The position numbers and the translations under genes were made by a program. Below, piece after piece: positions 46,501 through 57,884 of a DNA stretch of 64,000 bases. The DNA is from Lamellibrachia columna (lineage: Eukaryota > Annelida > Polychaeta > Sabellida > Siboglinidae): the NCBI GenBank assembly GCA_963662155.1, contig OY759265.1:8228693-8292692 (forward strand), in the 5' to 3' direction. Each line of letters opens with the position of its first letter. Position 1 is the stretch's first letter. Below the pieces are notes generated by a model. It worked only from the letters and a program-made list of their open reading frames with translations. It did no database searches and was not told the DNA's origin.

Positions 46501-49500
46501 CTTAATTGGCTGAAGACAAGTTGACACGACCCCTTGGTTACAAACTCCTATTCACTGTTACCCACATCGTATGAACTGCTCGCAGGTGCTCTCGGAGCAG
46601 GAGCGACTGCTGAGCACAAAGCAGGAGCAACTCCACAAACAACAGAGCGTCCAAAGACAGCGTCTCGAGTACTTTGAGCAGAACGGCCACTTCCCTAGCG
46701 TGCCACCAGATAGGAGCACCAACAGTGGTGACAAAGGAGTCTTGACCAGATCAGAAGCGAGGGATTGTGAGGAAGGCGCGAAGGATCGTGAGGAAGAAGT
46801 GAATGACCTTGTGAGACAGCGACTGGATGAGTTGCGGTTACAGGATCGGGTGGCGCCATCAGCCACATCATTTAGAAACCGAAAGTCAGGTGGGTGATAA
46901 CGATATGGTAACCTGTGCGAAATTACCTGACGTGCATTGTCTACCCGTGTAAAGCCTACTGATTCATGCCTAGTAATTAATATGCTTAGACTGGGTCATC
47001 AAATCCGCATAATACAGGTGTATTTTATTATCAGATTCATATGCGAATGTGAATATAATCAAATGAACCAATCTGTTTACTGTATAAATAATTATATGTA
47101 ACTTGCCAGGTTTAGACAGGAACAAAGAGTGTGGATAGAAGCAGAATGAGCGAGGCCATGGAAAAAGGAGTAGGCCACGTTTAAGATTGGAAAACTGCAT
47201 TAAGTGGGATGTAAAAAGGTGGGGGATGATGAAAAGTGCAGGGAAAACGCTGCTGATGGATAGCAGTGCCGTAATATAGGAATTAGTAGACCTCACCCCT
47301 TACAACGGGACCTTTGAGGATTTGTACATTGGACTTTTTCTTTGAAAGACTGATGTAATAAAAAAATTTAGTTTACGTTCTATATTACCCCAGCTTCAGC
47401 TGAGACATACTCATTGGTGAAAAGATCGTCTGAGACCTCGCCCCACATGCGGCGGACCGTGTCTGTGGCGACATCGCCCATGAGGTCGTCTGAGTTGGGG
47501 CGAGAAAGACAAGGGAAGAGACACACACGGCACTCAGCACGCGATGTAGACAACTCTGCCTGGTCAGTCTGTGTTTGCACACCTGCCAACCCTGAATGGT
47601 ACACACCTGTAAGACTGGAAACAGAAATCTGTAAGACCCGCTAATGAACCCATATGACTATTTAGGTCTGCTGGTTTGCAGCACATCATGAAAACTGAGA
47701 TATAGTTTTTTTTTAGACTTCTGCAGCTGACATCTAAAACATTTGCAAGAGTTGTTCTCCAGATATGTTTTGAAGTGACAATCTGTTATTCATATGCTAT
47801 TTGACAAATGCAGGCTATATCCCGCAATAAGAAGTGTTTGTCAGTCTGTGTCAGTGGTTAGCCTCTGTTTGTGGATAGTCTGTCCATTTGGTCAGTCTGT
47901 GTCAGTGGTTAATCTCTGTTTGTTGATAGTCTGTCCATTTGGTCAGTCTGTGTTTGCTGAACTGTTTGATGAGCTGTAATTGGTCTACAACCAAAGAAAG
48001 AAATCATTGTCCCAAATGTAATCTGGCACCAAGGTCTAACTGGTTGATGCAGCAACTGCGGAAACAAATGTCCATATGCATTAAGGGTGCACTGTGGAAT
48101 GATTTGCTTCAATAGACTTGTACTTCAGTACATTTACATATACATGATGTCGGCCTTGACTACAAAATGTTGCCAATGGTCAACAAGTGTGCGACTAGGT
48201 AGTGTGCATAGAGTTTAATATGACACTGTGACGTCTGCAGCCACGAGACCTTGCGGTCCTCACTGAAGACAGGGCAGAGAGCAGGCACAAGGCGCGGGGT
48301 TCCTACACGCATCACCCCCAAACAGCTCTCTGTCAGCCTCCCTACTTGGTATGTACGTTACTTCATTGTAGGTCATAATTGGTATTATTAGTCATTAAAA
48401 ATGTAGTCTTCTGAAGCATTGCAAGTGTGTCAAATCGGTGTTAATGCTAAATGAAATTAGTTTCATTGGGGTATTAATGGTACCCTTACACATCAAGTTC
48501 TGAAGGGTGCTGACTTGGAGCATGTGCATGCAGACAGCTGAAGTGCCACCTAACGAATACAAAGTTATCACTGTAATTCAGTTTCATGTAAGGGTACGGG
48601 AGGTTTGGGGTTAAATGATGTTGGTGACGTGTAGTTTCGTGTAAGGGTATGGGGGGTTTGGGGTTAAATGACATTGGTTACGTGTAAGGGTACGGGGTGT
48701 CTGGGGTTAAATGATGTTGGTGACGTGTAGTTTCATGTAAGGGTATAGGGGGTCTGGGGTTAAATGACGTTGGTGACGTGTAGTTTCGTTTAAGGGTAGG
48801 GGAGCCTGGGGTTAAATTACATTTGTGACGTGTAGTTTCATGTAAGGGTACAGGGGGTTAAATGACATTGGTGACGTGTAGTTTCATGTAAGGGTACAGA
48901 GGGTTAAATGGCATTGGTGACGTGTAGTTTCGTGTAAGGGTACAGGGGTTAAATGATATTGGTTTCGTGTAAGGGTACAGGGCATTCTGGGGTTAAATGA
49001 CATTGGTGATGTGTAGTTTCATGTAAGGACACAGGGTTAAATGACATTGGTGATGTGTAGTGTCCAACATCAATGTTTTGAGATGGTGCCTAAGATGAAT
49101 TGTAAATAAATTGTATCAACATTTTAGAATATTAGTTGTGATTCCTTGCACTTATCTGACAACTTAAGAAAATGTAAAAAAAAGTTTTATATTCTATTTT
49201 AACATGTCTTTTTAGTGTTGTTATTGTTTCTGTGAATAGTCAATTACATGATTCGGTGCAGTTTCTTCTCACAGGGTACAGTGCTCTAATTCTGTCCATT
49301 TAACAGTGATGACAGTGTTACATCACTACTGGACATCGTTGATGAAGTCGAAAGTCTGCATGACTACACTAACAACACTAGTGCCACCAAGCAGCACAGC
49401 AGGTCAACAGCCGACGTCTCGCTCCCCGTCAAGCAGCCCAATGCATCATGGAGTGAGTTGGACATGTCAGATTCACTCGAAGAAAGTCGTGTCCTGGAGG

Positions 49501-49520
49501 ATGTGTTCTTTGTGAAATGA
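35563..49520 (+). CDS. KIAA1328: Hinderin (KIAA1328 homolog)
   Basis: Coiled-coil protein; the human protein was reported to bind SMC3 and interfere with SMC1-SMC3 pairing. Exons: 35563-35620, 37694-37732, 38717-38847, 39341-39489, 41342-41457, 41640-41749, 43067-43243, 45408-46160, 46586-46889, 47400-47598, 48241-48348, 49307-49520. All are GT-AG and phases join, giving 785 residues. Diagnostic parts: SLKDLCNEDKKRVADLIREL (exon 4), coiled coil through exons 5-6 ending YQQLVSEQQEKVS, a second coiled coil over exons 8-9 (TPAERKRQLQTQKAALLKEQ; EQERLLSTKQEQLHKQQ), HETLRSSLKTGQRAGTRR (exon 11), and the acidic tail EESRVLEDVFFVK, close to the human C-terminus. The start ATG (35563) has Kozak-type AAAATGG. 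The donor of exon 10 is set by phase (47599). It is longer than human hinderin, mainly because of the Pro/Ser/Gln-rich exon 8. Confidence 0.9.
36380..36560 (+). mobile_element. LINE (CR1/jockey-type) RT C-terminal scrap in hinderin intron 1
   Basis: Reads RATKLIPGFRDLAYKERLQR, then LILPFLAY and DMIEVYKILTG. This corresponds to the conserved post-RT region QRRATK.IP..RDLSYE...LTTLE.RRLRGDQIEV of the LINE at 54.5-56.2 kb. It is broken and diverged. Confidence 0.65.
36680..36810. repeat. Dispersed repeat, partner of 52785-52925
   Basis: Both stretches share atcaaact, ctgccccactcctatcctgg-aaattg-cagacgcatgcac, agaatcctgacaat and caaatgct-like words in the same order. They are moderately diverged copies of one repeat. 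A long TA microsatellite follows at 36815-36882. Confidence 0.6.
37888..38525. repeat. 40-bp minisatellite derived from a LINE tail (hinderin intron 2)
   Basis: About 16 copies of a 40-bp unit containing cagatggcaagtggtcaagg and aagccattggtgtaaagctt. The array ends in atgagtccaacatttttt. The unit core and the flank match the CR1-like tail (atggcaagtggacaaggaagccat...gagtccaaacattttt) seen at 61374-61420 reversed and at 8890-8955. Confidence 0.93.
39118..39315. repeat. Repeat copy before hinderin exon 4
   Basis: It shares accagcccattcatag, gcatacaaaac, ataataaat and following AT-rich words with 41095-41300, in the same orientation. The two copies directly precede exons 4 and 5. Confidence 0.65.
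39741..40728. repeat. 61-bp hairpin-forming minisatellite (hinderin intron 4)
   Basis: About 16 copies of a 61-bp unit with attgctagacaac, ctagtaagcacaaagtttac and catgcagggactttac. Intact units contain ggactagtaa and ttactagtcc as perfect 10-bp arms around a 9-base loop. From about 40130 to 40600 two subtypes (cagaactag...ctagtccacc and ccggactag...cttctccaca) alternate, making a 122-bp higher-order unit. Confidence 0.95.
41095..41300. repeat. Repeat copy before hinderin exon 5
   Basis: Partner of 39118-39315. It is followed by several ataaataattatag repeats (41235-41300). Confidence 0.6.
41750..43066 (+). other. Hinderin intron 6
   Basis: No exon or transposon domain was seen. There is a 29-bp direct duplication (ttggctaacaaaattgcata-atagtccc) at about 42684-42741 and a short TA run at 42194-42211. 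Confidence 0.5.
43506..43549. repeat. TA microsatellite (hinderin intron 7)
   Basis: Uninterrupted ta dinucleotides after tatatatctatatata. Confidence 0.95.
44318..44650 (-). repeat. Dispersed repeat, copy 3 of 3 (diverged)
   Basis: Same orientation as the copy at 18273-18725. Recognisable blocks: ctttataacgaag, ggtgatggcgatcgcag, gctgcaccaag, gaataaagtacatgtac and gaatcgaaaataataacctg. Many substitutions suggest an older insertion. Confidence 0.65.
45330..45411 (+). repeat. 41-bp tandem duplication of the hinderin exon 8 acceptor
   Basis: The 41-bp unit starting cagaagtttcaattggatta contains attgcttgcag and the first exon bases GTGC. It occurs at 45330-45370 and 45371-45411, so there are two identical acceptors 41 bp apart. 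The second (45407) keeps frame with exon 7. Use of the first would add 41 bases and shift the frame. Confidence 0.95.
47844..47960. repeat. Short tandem duplication, ~54 bp (hinderin intron 10)
   Basis: About two and a half copies of ggtcagtctgtgtcagtggt followed by tarcctctgtttgtggatag and tctgtccattt. Confidence 0.9.
48572..49062. repeat. Irregular ~45-60-bp minisatellite (hinderin intron 11)
   Basis: About nine units built from gtagtttcatgtaagggtac, a G-rich stretch, ggggttaaatga and cattggtgacgt. Unit length varies through deletions in the G-rich part. Confidence 0.9.
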
Positions 49521-51225
49521 GAGTTGAAGTGCCATACCACATATGATCTTATGTAAGACAAGGGGTTGACATTTTAATTAATCAACATAATTGATTTAAT
49601 TTAAAGGGCATGTACAATGATTTCCGTTGGTCAACTTATACGGAGCTACTTGGGGTTTCATATAATTTTTTAAAATGCCCCAATCCTCTTAATTTTTCAA
49701 TTTCAAACTTCATCTAAATTAACAGTGTTTTCATTTATGGGTTAATATTTATTGCTGTAGTATATTTACCATCAGAAATTGCATGAAATAAGAATTTAAC
49801 AGACAAATCATCCGTCTTCTATTGCCGTACAGCGACCTTTGTATATTTGTAAAACTGGAACATGTTATAATATATTGTTATAAACAATTGATAAGTTATG
49901 AATACTAATAAATTCAATGTCGCAATGTCCATAAAAAACAGTCGTTCAGTGAACCAATAAAAATCGTACATTGCCTGGAAGTAACAGACAAGAATCAGCT
50001 TACAAAACTTGATGGATTATTTTTTGCTCAATTTCCCCAAACAGTTCTTGCATTGTCAGAGTATTTGGTTGTTCTGTAACTGTAGTTCACTTCTGTAGAT
50101 GTCCTAGGGAACAAAGCATGACCTTGGCAGCAAAGAACCACCACCATTCTGAATTATGCTGTTACGCTATCTTGTCTCAAAATAACTGCATAAAGTTTGT
50201 TCTTCTGTGATGCTCAGAATATTCTGATGTATGAAAGGTTTATAAAAGAAAACAGGTGTCTTTTGTAGTAGTTCTGGTCCAACTGACATAGTTGATGAAT
50301 AAGTTTGTGCTTATTGGAATATAATATAATGCATGGTAATATCTGTGATTGCTATAAATAACATAATTAATCGAGATTCCACCTGTAGAAGATGCTTGCC
50401 AATTGTGAAATTAATATTTTTCTGTCATGATAATATTAACTTGTGTATAATGAATGTGTGTATATACTATTTTATTGCAGTAATTTATTTCCAAGGTTAC
50501 GTTTTCAAAGAATTGCATGTGACCAGTTCTGTTTATTTAGTTTTTTTGTGCATTATATGGTGTGGCTAGAATTCTTGTCTTATTTTCCAATTTATTAATT
50601 TGGCATACGTAAGTGTTGTGTCGTTATGAAATGTGACAATAAACGTGTTTTCAAATGAAAGTGAGGTTGACTTCTGCAGCTGAAATTATACTTTACCATA
50701 TGGCTTTGAGCTCATTGACCTTCTTCAAGCCATGCACAAAATTCAAGTTATCACCAAGCACAAAACTCACACAGACACTACATAAGTAGGTTGCACTTTG
50801 CGCAACAGCATCACGGCCAAATAAAATGTTGATAATTCAAAGGTGATTAATATTTACATTGACCTTCACTGCGTATGTATTTAACAAACTAATGAAAATG
50901 TAGCCTAAGATAAGAGCTGTTTAGGCAATAACACATTTGTACAAACCATACTCTGTTTAACTTTTTGCTTTAACCCAAAGAACATTTGGCTTGCAGTGAC
51001 ATTATCAACAGAGGAAGCAACTACATATTCTTATATTAGATTTATTTTCACAAGCTTGGTGCAAGCTGACAGTGAAAACAAAGAGGATTTTAAGAAACTA
51101 CAAGAAGCACCACACCAACTGTCTCACTACTCAACTTCTTCCACAACAGTAAAGAACAGGTCCAGCGACAGCTGACAATGCAACCGAATGTCTGGAGTCA
51201 TCCACAAAGAAGCAGTTTGTTGTGT
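49521..51225. other. Convergent 3' regions of hinderin and NDUFB6
   Basis: Probably the hinderin 3'UTR with a canonical AATAAA at 50638-50643. On the minus strand an AATAAA lies near 51041-51048, suitable for NDUFB6. No other feature was recognised. Confidence 0.45.
50638..50643 (+). promoter_or_regulatory. Candidate polyadenylation signal of hinderin
   Basis: AATAAA in the sense strand, followed by a gtgttttc U-rich context, 1.1 kb after the stop codon. Other AATAAA-like words occur in this AT-rich stretch, so it is only the best-looking candidate. Confidence 0.4.
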
Positions 51226-53800
51226 CTAGTCGACCATTGAAGTTTTGCTAACGTCACGAAACGCCTTTCGGCTTTTGAAGCCCCTCTCGTGAAACTCATC
51301 GTGCTCTTTCTCCATCGGGTTTGGCCAGGCAGAGTCACCCTGAAACATGGTGGTACACAATAGTAAACAGAAAAAGCTAGCTCCACCATTTTGTATTTAA
51401 TATATATACATACTATACATTTGTCTTAAAAATAAATGTCTTCAAATCTCACATACTGAATCATTATTGAACAACAAAATGCATCTTAAATTAAGCCAAC
51501 AATATTTTGGCACATTTTCTTCTAAACCTGAATTCTGGGAGATGTTTTAAGTATGAATATTATATAACATGCCCCATTTCAGTGCTGTTTATTTGTACCA
51601 TAACCAATCTGCACTGATCAACTTTACCATCATAAGCCGAGCTGAATTTGAGGGGGTTTGAACAAGGTTTCCATGTTCACAAAAAGTGAGTGTTTTTAAC
51701 AAATAAAGCACATTCAAATGAAGTGTTTATATCATTTACATGTTACAGCTGTATTTGTGCGCTGTTCTCCAAAAAGTGGTTTTCTTTTTAGCTGTGTCCA
51801 ACGTACACAAAAATGCCATGCATAAATGTGAGTTACACACACATTTGACACAGTAACATTTCCAATATACAAATTGAGGCAACTGAGAGAAACCTATGCA
51901 CCATTCAACAAGAATGACCCGAACGTGTTATACCACACGATGGTGAACCGAGGTAATGAAAGAAGTGGTACTCACCGGAAGGACAATAGGTTTTGTTCGG
52001 TACATGTGGAAACCCTGATGGCCCGTCCATTGCTGCAAATTTTTTTTATTGGCATAAATTCAGGCTCCACAACATCATCAGTTACATGATCACATACAGT
52101 GTGCCATTCAGGCAATCACAAAGAGGTAAAACCATCAATAATACAACATAAATTCATAGCCAAGGATGACGAAGGATCACACAATGATCAGCTACATTTA
52201 ACTCAAAGCAGCATTGTTACCTAAATCATATTTTAACCAATAAAAAATTAAATGTACTCATTTGATGTTCTTTGTTAAAGGTGCTTAATCAATTAGATTT
52301 TTTGCTAGTCTCATTTCAAATTAATTTTGTGAAAAACCAGACCTACTTAATATCCACTGCAAGTCTGTAACATGCTAGCATGTTTGTGCAACTGTAGATA
52401 TGCTTGTTCAAGCATTAACTGAAGTGAAAATCAAAATACTAGACACTAGTACCACTGTAACATCAAGAAAATTCAAGTTGTCATCAACTTACATTTGGGT
52501 TGTATTTCATCTGGTACCACATAAGCCAGACGGCAGCAAGGCTCATGGTCAACCGGGGGATGTAGAAACGGCCAACTGTTGCCAGTTTTTTACCCTGAAA
52601 CATATTCTTTTCATGTAACCATCTCAGCTGATGCAGAGAACATGCTAATAATATAAAAACAGTATTGAAGCAATAACATTCACATTAAGAATTATAAAAC
52701 TAAATGTAACATCACTTGTCTGTTTACATACATTTAATCAAAGTTATTTTTTAGATAAACATGTCTGTAAGCTCTCAAATAACAAGGTGTGACAAAACCA
52801 TTCAATCAAACTAAACAACACTGCCCCACCCCTATCTTGGAAATTGGCAGATGCGTGTGCACCAGCCACAAACAGACCTGACGATAAATGTAAGAGGTGA
52901 CACAAATGCCTAAAAAGCCAGGACTTGTAAGATAACATTAATTTCAGCTCATTCCTTGCTACCATCTTATTACAGTAATGTTTACTTGCTCAAAGGCTAA
53001 TAAATCTAAGGCTAAACTAAACATGACATCCATAGGCATAGCTTTAATACCTTGATATTGGGTCACTTGTGTAAGCTAGTTGGCTTTTTGCATCCTTGTT
53101 GTAAAGAAAATAATAAAAATTCCAATATATATATAATTGTAATTTTTCATTCATGTAACGAATAAAAAATTAACGATCCACTTCAATAGGGGCCGAACCA
53201 TCCAGGGTCGAAAGGCGAAACGTCCACCCCACATTTCCAAGTAAATTGCACATATTATCGCCTAGGGTAACTTCTGACGATTTTTCTTTAGCCCAAGAAA
53301 GTACAATTAGGTATAATTGTGAGCATAATGCCTCCCCGTCTAATGAGCATTATGTTGCGTTGACTACGGCGATTTTTGATGTGACAGACGTGATAACAGA
53401 AATTATTAGACGTGTCCTTGCATAAATTAATGCCTTGTTAAAACCAATCACACACCACCAACGGCCTCAGCGTGGCGAAGAGGATATCCCATGGTGCTGC
53501 AAGAAGTCTCCTGATGGCGTTCTTCGGATAGAGCTCTTTTACATGAATCGGCTCGTTTGGTGCTAGCTGTTGATCCATTACCCACTGCTTGCGCAAAGCC
53601 CGTTCCTCGGGGGTCATTCCTCCATTGGCGAGCCTCTGTCGTTCATAGGGAAAAGGCTCGATTGCAAACGGCGGCAACTTGTTCCCCCTCCAATAATATT
53701 GCCTTGTCAGCCGTGCCTCCCTCTCAACATTCTCTTTGAGATTGCGGTTGAATTTTTCAATCGCTTCTTTATCAAGTTGAGCCGGCGACTTGCCCGCCAT
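51226..53800 (-). CDS. NDUFB6: NADH dehydrogenase [ubiquinone] 1 beta subcomplex subunit 6
   Basis: Accessory subunit of the membrane arm of mitochondrial complex I. Minus-strand exons: 53459-53800, 52493-52594, 51226-51339, all phase 0, giving 185 residues. The family region is MTPEERALRKQWVMDQQLAP-NEPI, then RRLLAAPWDILFATLRP in exon 1, the single membrane helix RFYIPRLTMSLAAVWLMWYQ in exon 2, and the hydrophilic tail GDSAWPNPMEKEHDEFHERG in exon 3. The start at 53800 was chosen for its Kozak context (CAACATGGCG); an in-frame Met lies 8 codons upstream. About 65 residues precede the part matching the 128-residue human protein (KFNRNLKENVEREARLTRQY...), so the N-terminus is extended. The exon 1 donor could instead be 3 bp further on (adds Val). 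Confidence 0.9.
52785..52925. repeat. Dispersed repeat, partner of 36680-36810
   Basis: It lies in NDUFB6 intron 1. Shared words: ctgccccacccctatcttgg, aaattggcagatgcgtg, cctgacgata and cacaaatgcctaaa. Confidence 0.6.
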
Positions 53801-54549
53801 GTTGGAATCAACGAACAAGGTCAATTTATCAGCGCCCTCTGGCGAATACTGTGGTTTAAAATATACGCTTACCGCTAGGTGTGGGATGGATTGCTAGTAT
53901 GCGCAAGAACGTAGTGCTCGCAATGATAGGGACGACGGCACTATATATAATTATTTTCGTTTAATGTAGGACAATTTAGGACAAGAACTGCATATGAAGA
54001 AATGTAGTAATTCCAATCGAATGTCTGATTTTTTCCCATGCAAAACATTCAATAACCAGCCGGAAGTGTAGATAAAAGGCAGTTCCTTATCTTCATTATT
54101 TAATGAAGAGTTTCTATGCTTATGGGCACGGACCACAGTCAGAATCCATTCATAAAGAGTCCCAAGGAAAAAATTCATTGTGCAGATAGGGTTTATTTGT
54201 GAGAGCAGAAATTGTGTGCATGAGTGAGTGGAAGTGATGTTTTTGTGCACAGTAGCATCTAAGCTTTGAAATGATGCCATTTGTCAGTAGGTATACCAGG
54301 TGCGTAAAGACACAGTGGCTGTTAGGCAGGATGTACTCATATTTGGGAAACCGGGGAATTTCATGGCAGAAATGCACGGGCCTCATGCTTTGAAGCAATT
54401 TGTGCGAAAAGGAGGTATGTCATTTTCACGAATTTCGCACACCAGGTGTCTTAGTGGGTCTGTCATTTTCTGTGAATTTTTAAAAAAAATTGTAGGATAA
54501 ATTTTCAATGTAGACGCAAGAACGTTATAATGGTCGTCTATGGGAAAAG

Positions 54550-56225
54550 TGACTGTGGTCCGTGCCCTTATGTAAGGAGTAAACAGAAAGTTCGAGATAA
54601 GGTCGGGCCACTGGAAAACAACAGTGGAAACATAATTTCAGACGGGTTTCAAATGGCAGAGGTCCTGAATGAGTATTTCAGCTCAGTTTTTACCACAAAA
54701 GATATCAACTCACTCCCAGTTCCGTTTACTAAATTTGAGGGTAATAAATCAGAACATTTAGGGCAGTTATTTGTAACTCCGGAAATTATAGCAAAGAAAA
54801 TTAAGAAGATAAAAGATAATAAATCACCTGGAGTTGATGGGATACCACCAAAACTGTTTAAGGAAATTGTTGAGTAAATTAGTACACCATTTGTAAAAGT
54901 GTTTAACTTGTCGCTAGAAGAAGGAATAGTTCCTTCAGAATGGAAAGAAACAAACATTACACCACTATTTAAGAAGGGATCGAGGAATAAACCAAAAAAT
55001 TACAGACCATTGAGTTTAACATCAGTTGTTTGTAAATTACTCGTAACATTAATTAGAGACCACATGGTGGAATTCCTTGTAAAACATAAATTAATAAATA
55101 CATCTCAACATGGATTCCTAAAAGCAAGGTCATGTTTAACCAATCTCTTATGTTTTTTGGTTTTAATTACAAAGTGGGTAGATAACGGGTCACCAGTGGA
55201 TGTTATCTATTTAGATTTTCAGAAAGCTTTCGATAAAGTGCCACATCAAAGATCGTTATTTAAACTAAAAGCCCATGGTATGGGTAATGATGTAATCAGC
55301 TGGATAGAAAAGTGGCTTACACACAGAAGACAGAGAGTAATAGTAGATGGTGAGATCTAAAACGGGAAATCTGATTTGAGTGGGGTACCACAGGGATCAG
55401 TATTAAGCCCTATACTGATATAGATAAACAAAGTTTACAGGATGATCTACATAAATTGATTAAATGGTCAGAAAAATGGCACGTTATTCAATTTTGGGAA
55501 GTGTAAATGCATACACATAGGTCATGGAAACATGGACGAAGAATATAAAATGGGGAATACTGTACTAGGTAGAACCACACAAGAAAATGACTTAGGTGTA
55601 ACATTTAGTGCTGACATGAAAGTTTCAGAGCAATGTGGGATTGCTGCTTCGAAAGGAAATCAAATTCTAGGGCTAATTAGGAGAACTATCACGTATAAGG
55701 AGAAACAGCTAATTGTACCCCTGTACAAAGCAATAGTTCGACCACATTTGGAATATAAGCATGGAGGACGTATCGTAAGGACATAGACAAGCTAGAAAGA
55801 ATACAATGAAGAGCAACTAAAATTATTCCAGAATTGAGAGACCTTAGTTATGAAAGCCGTTTGTTACAATGTGGTTTGACAACACTAGAGACCAGGAGAC
55901 TAAGAGGAGACCAAATAGAAGTGTTCAAAATAGTGAACGGATGTAAGGATGTTGATAGGAATATGTTCTTCAAACTTAAAGAAGGCAGTAGAACCAGAGG
56001 ACACAAAGCAGCATTAGTTAAGGAGCAGTGTAGGTTGGACATGAGAAAGTACTCTTTCTCACAGAGGGTGATAAATGAATGGAACAAATTGCCAAATGAT
56101 TGTGTTAATGCTAGTCGTGTGAATATGTTTAAAAATAGAATTGACAGACTTCTGATAAGGGCGGGCTAAACATAGATGAGAAAATTGTTGGAACTTGTGT
56201 TGTTTGGGATGGCAATCTTGTTAAA
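54550..56225 (+). pseudogene. CR1-like LINE, 5'-truncated and internally deleted ORF2
   Basis: Non-LTR retrotransposon. It starts inside the linker before RT (YVRSKQKVRDKVGPL), then KSPGVDGIPPKLFKEI, stop, WKETNITPLFKKGSR, NYRPLSLTSVVCK, VIYLDFQKAFDKVPH (RT motif A), stop, LSGVPQGSVLSPIL (motif B). The segment with the catalytic F/YxDD box is missing: near 55417 the sequence jumps to the thumb region (LHKLIKWSEKW). The conserved tail (RATKIIPELRDLSYESR, RRLRGDQIEVFKIVNG, SFSQRVINEWNKLPND) follows, and the element ends at tgggatggcaatcttgttaa. It has several stops and is not functional. Confidence 0.9.
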
Positions 56226-57884
56226 AATCATGTGCATTCAATGTGCAACATAAGAACATGATATTCTATACTTAAGTGAGGTACAATTGTTGCTTAAAAA
56301 ACTTCGGTGTGGAAGAAATCAATACTTCAGCAGAAGTAACAAATCTAACTAGTGAGCTTTTTACCTAAAATCATGCAGTGTGCACATAATATTATGATGC
56401 ATGTGTTTGTGCGTGTATATGTGGACACTGGGAATAACATTACCATCAGAAAGGACACGTATGCAGGTGATATGTCACTTTTATTAAACAGCAACAGCAC
56501 ACGTGCACACACGTGAATCGTTTCAAAGATGTACCAAGAAGACATACCTTACATGATATTTACTTATGAAACTAGACTCTATAATCACACCCTGAATAAC
56601 CAGAAAATATCCTTCATCTATGTAAATTTGTAATAAGGAAATATAGTATATATTATTATAACACAGACATAGTTATAATCACAGCTTAGCCCCAGTTCTC
56701 CAAAATAACAAATACACAATCAAGCACTTTATCAGTCAGTGAAGCTTGACCACAAGTCACTCAATGTATTATTACTGTATAGTATATTATCATTACTATT
56801 GGTCACAACTGGTTCATGATTAGGATATAGTTTTATTACTTGACTAGACATATATATATATATATACACATACATACATACACGCATGCATGTACACACA
56901 TGGAATTGACTGTATATTTCAGTAGGGGAATAATTCATAAGTAACTTGTTATGCAAACATTTAGAGTTGAGCGTTATAACATGAATCAAGTAAAATCTCT
57001 AATTAAAAATACATTCATCAGTGCATTATGTTGACAACATGTAATGCTATGTGCAACCTTTCAATGACAAATACTGTGTTATTTATATGTCTAAAATTGT
57101 ACATATGATAATTTTAAGATTAAAACAAAATGAATAAAAGACAAGCTTGAGTACATTATATTTTTTAAAAACATTACAGAAATGTAAGTACTTAATTATA
57201 AAAAATAATGAACGAATATAACAATAACAAATATGCAATCTGATAACAAATGCTCTACAACAAAAGCAACAACTTTATAAAGCAAATTGTTTTAAAAAAA
57301 AAGCTCAAATTACAGGCCCTGTACAATACTTTACATGCCGTGTAGTTATTATTCTTCACAAAGAGTAACGATTCATCATAATTTACAATCACATCATGTT
57401 GGTAGTTAATAAAAAAAATTGCAACTCCAGATATTCATCACACATTGGTGCAAGAAAATAGAATATTTAACTAGAAAGATACAATATTGCTTCATTACAG
57501 ATGCTAACATTCCAGAGTCACTGGACAAATTTACTGAATTTTCCTTCTAATTGTCTTAATTTAAAGAATGAATTATCCTCAACTGTACCTGACCATCCCC
57601 CTGTACAGCAGGGAACAAGGAGGATGAGTACATATCTTCAATGGGCGCCTAGTACCATGCAGTCCATGCTTTTTATGTTAATCATATTTTTACGTTTACA
57701 CTGCAATGAAACAGAGGACTGTCCTTGCAATTTATTTTCACAACTGTCCATATGCTCACAAAATTCCTCGACTTTTTCCAGATTTCAAACCAAAACAGAC
57801 TTTTTCTTGGCCTGTGTGGACGTTCTTTTCATCTTTCTTCTTGTTTCTCGTCATCTTTAGTTTCCGGGATGTCTTATTCTGCTG
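56226..57884. other. Intergenic, no gene seen
   Basis: AT-rich. A TA/CATA microsatellite lies at 56849-56890. The region just left of 57885 is likely 3'UTR of the minus-strand membrane protein gene. Confidence 0.45.

Noticed and set aside
47599..47615. Alternative hinderin exon 10 donor after ACACACCT (gtaaga)
   Set aside because: It has a better consensus than gtacac, but would put exon 11 in a frame that cannot join the conserved last exon; the donor at 47599 joins in frame.
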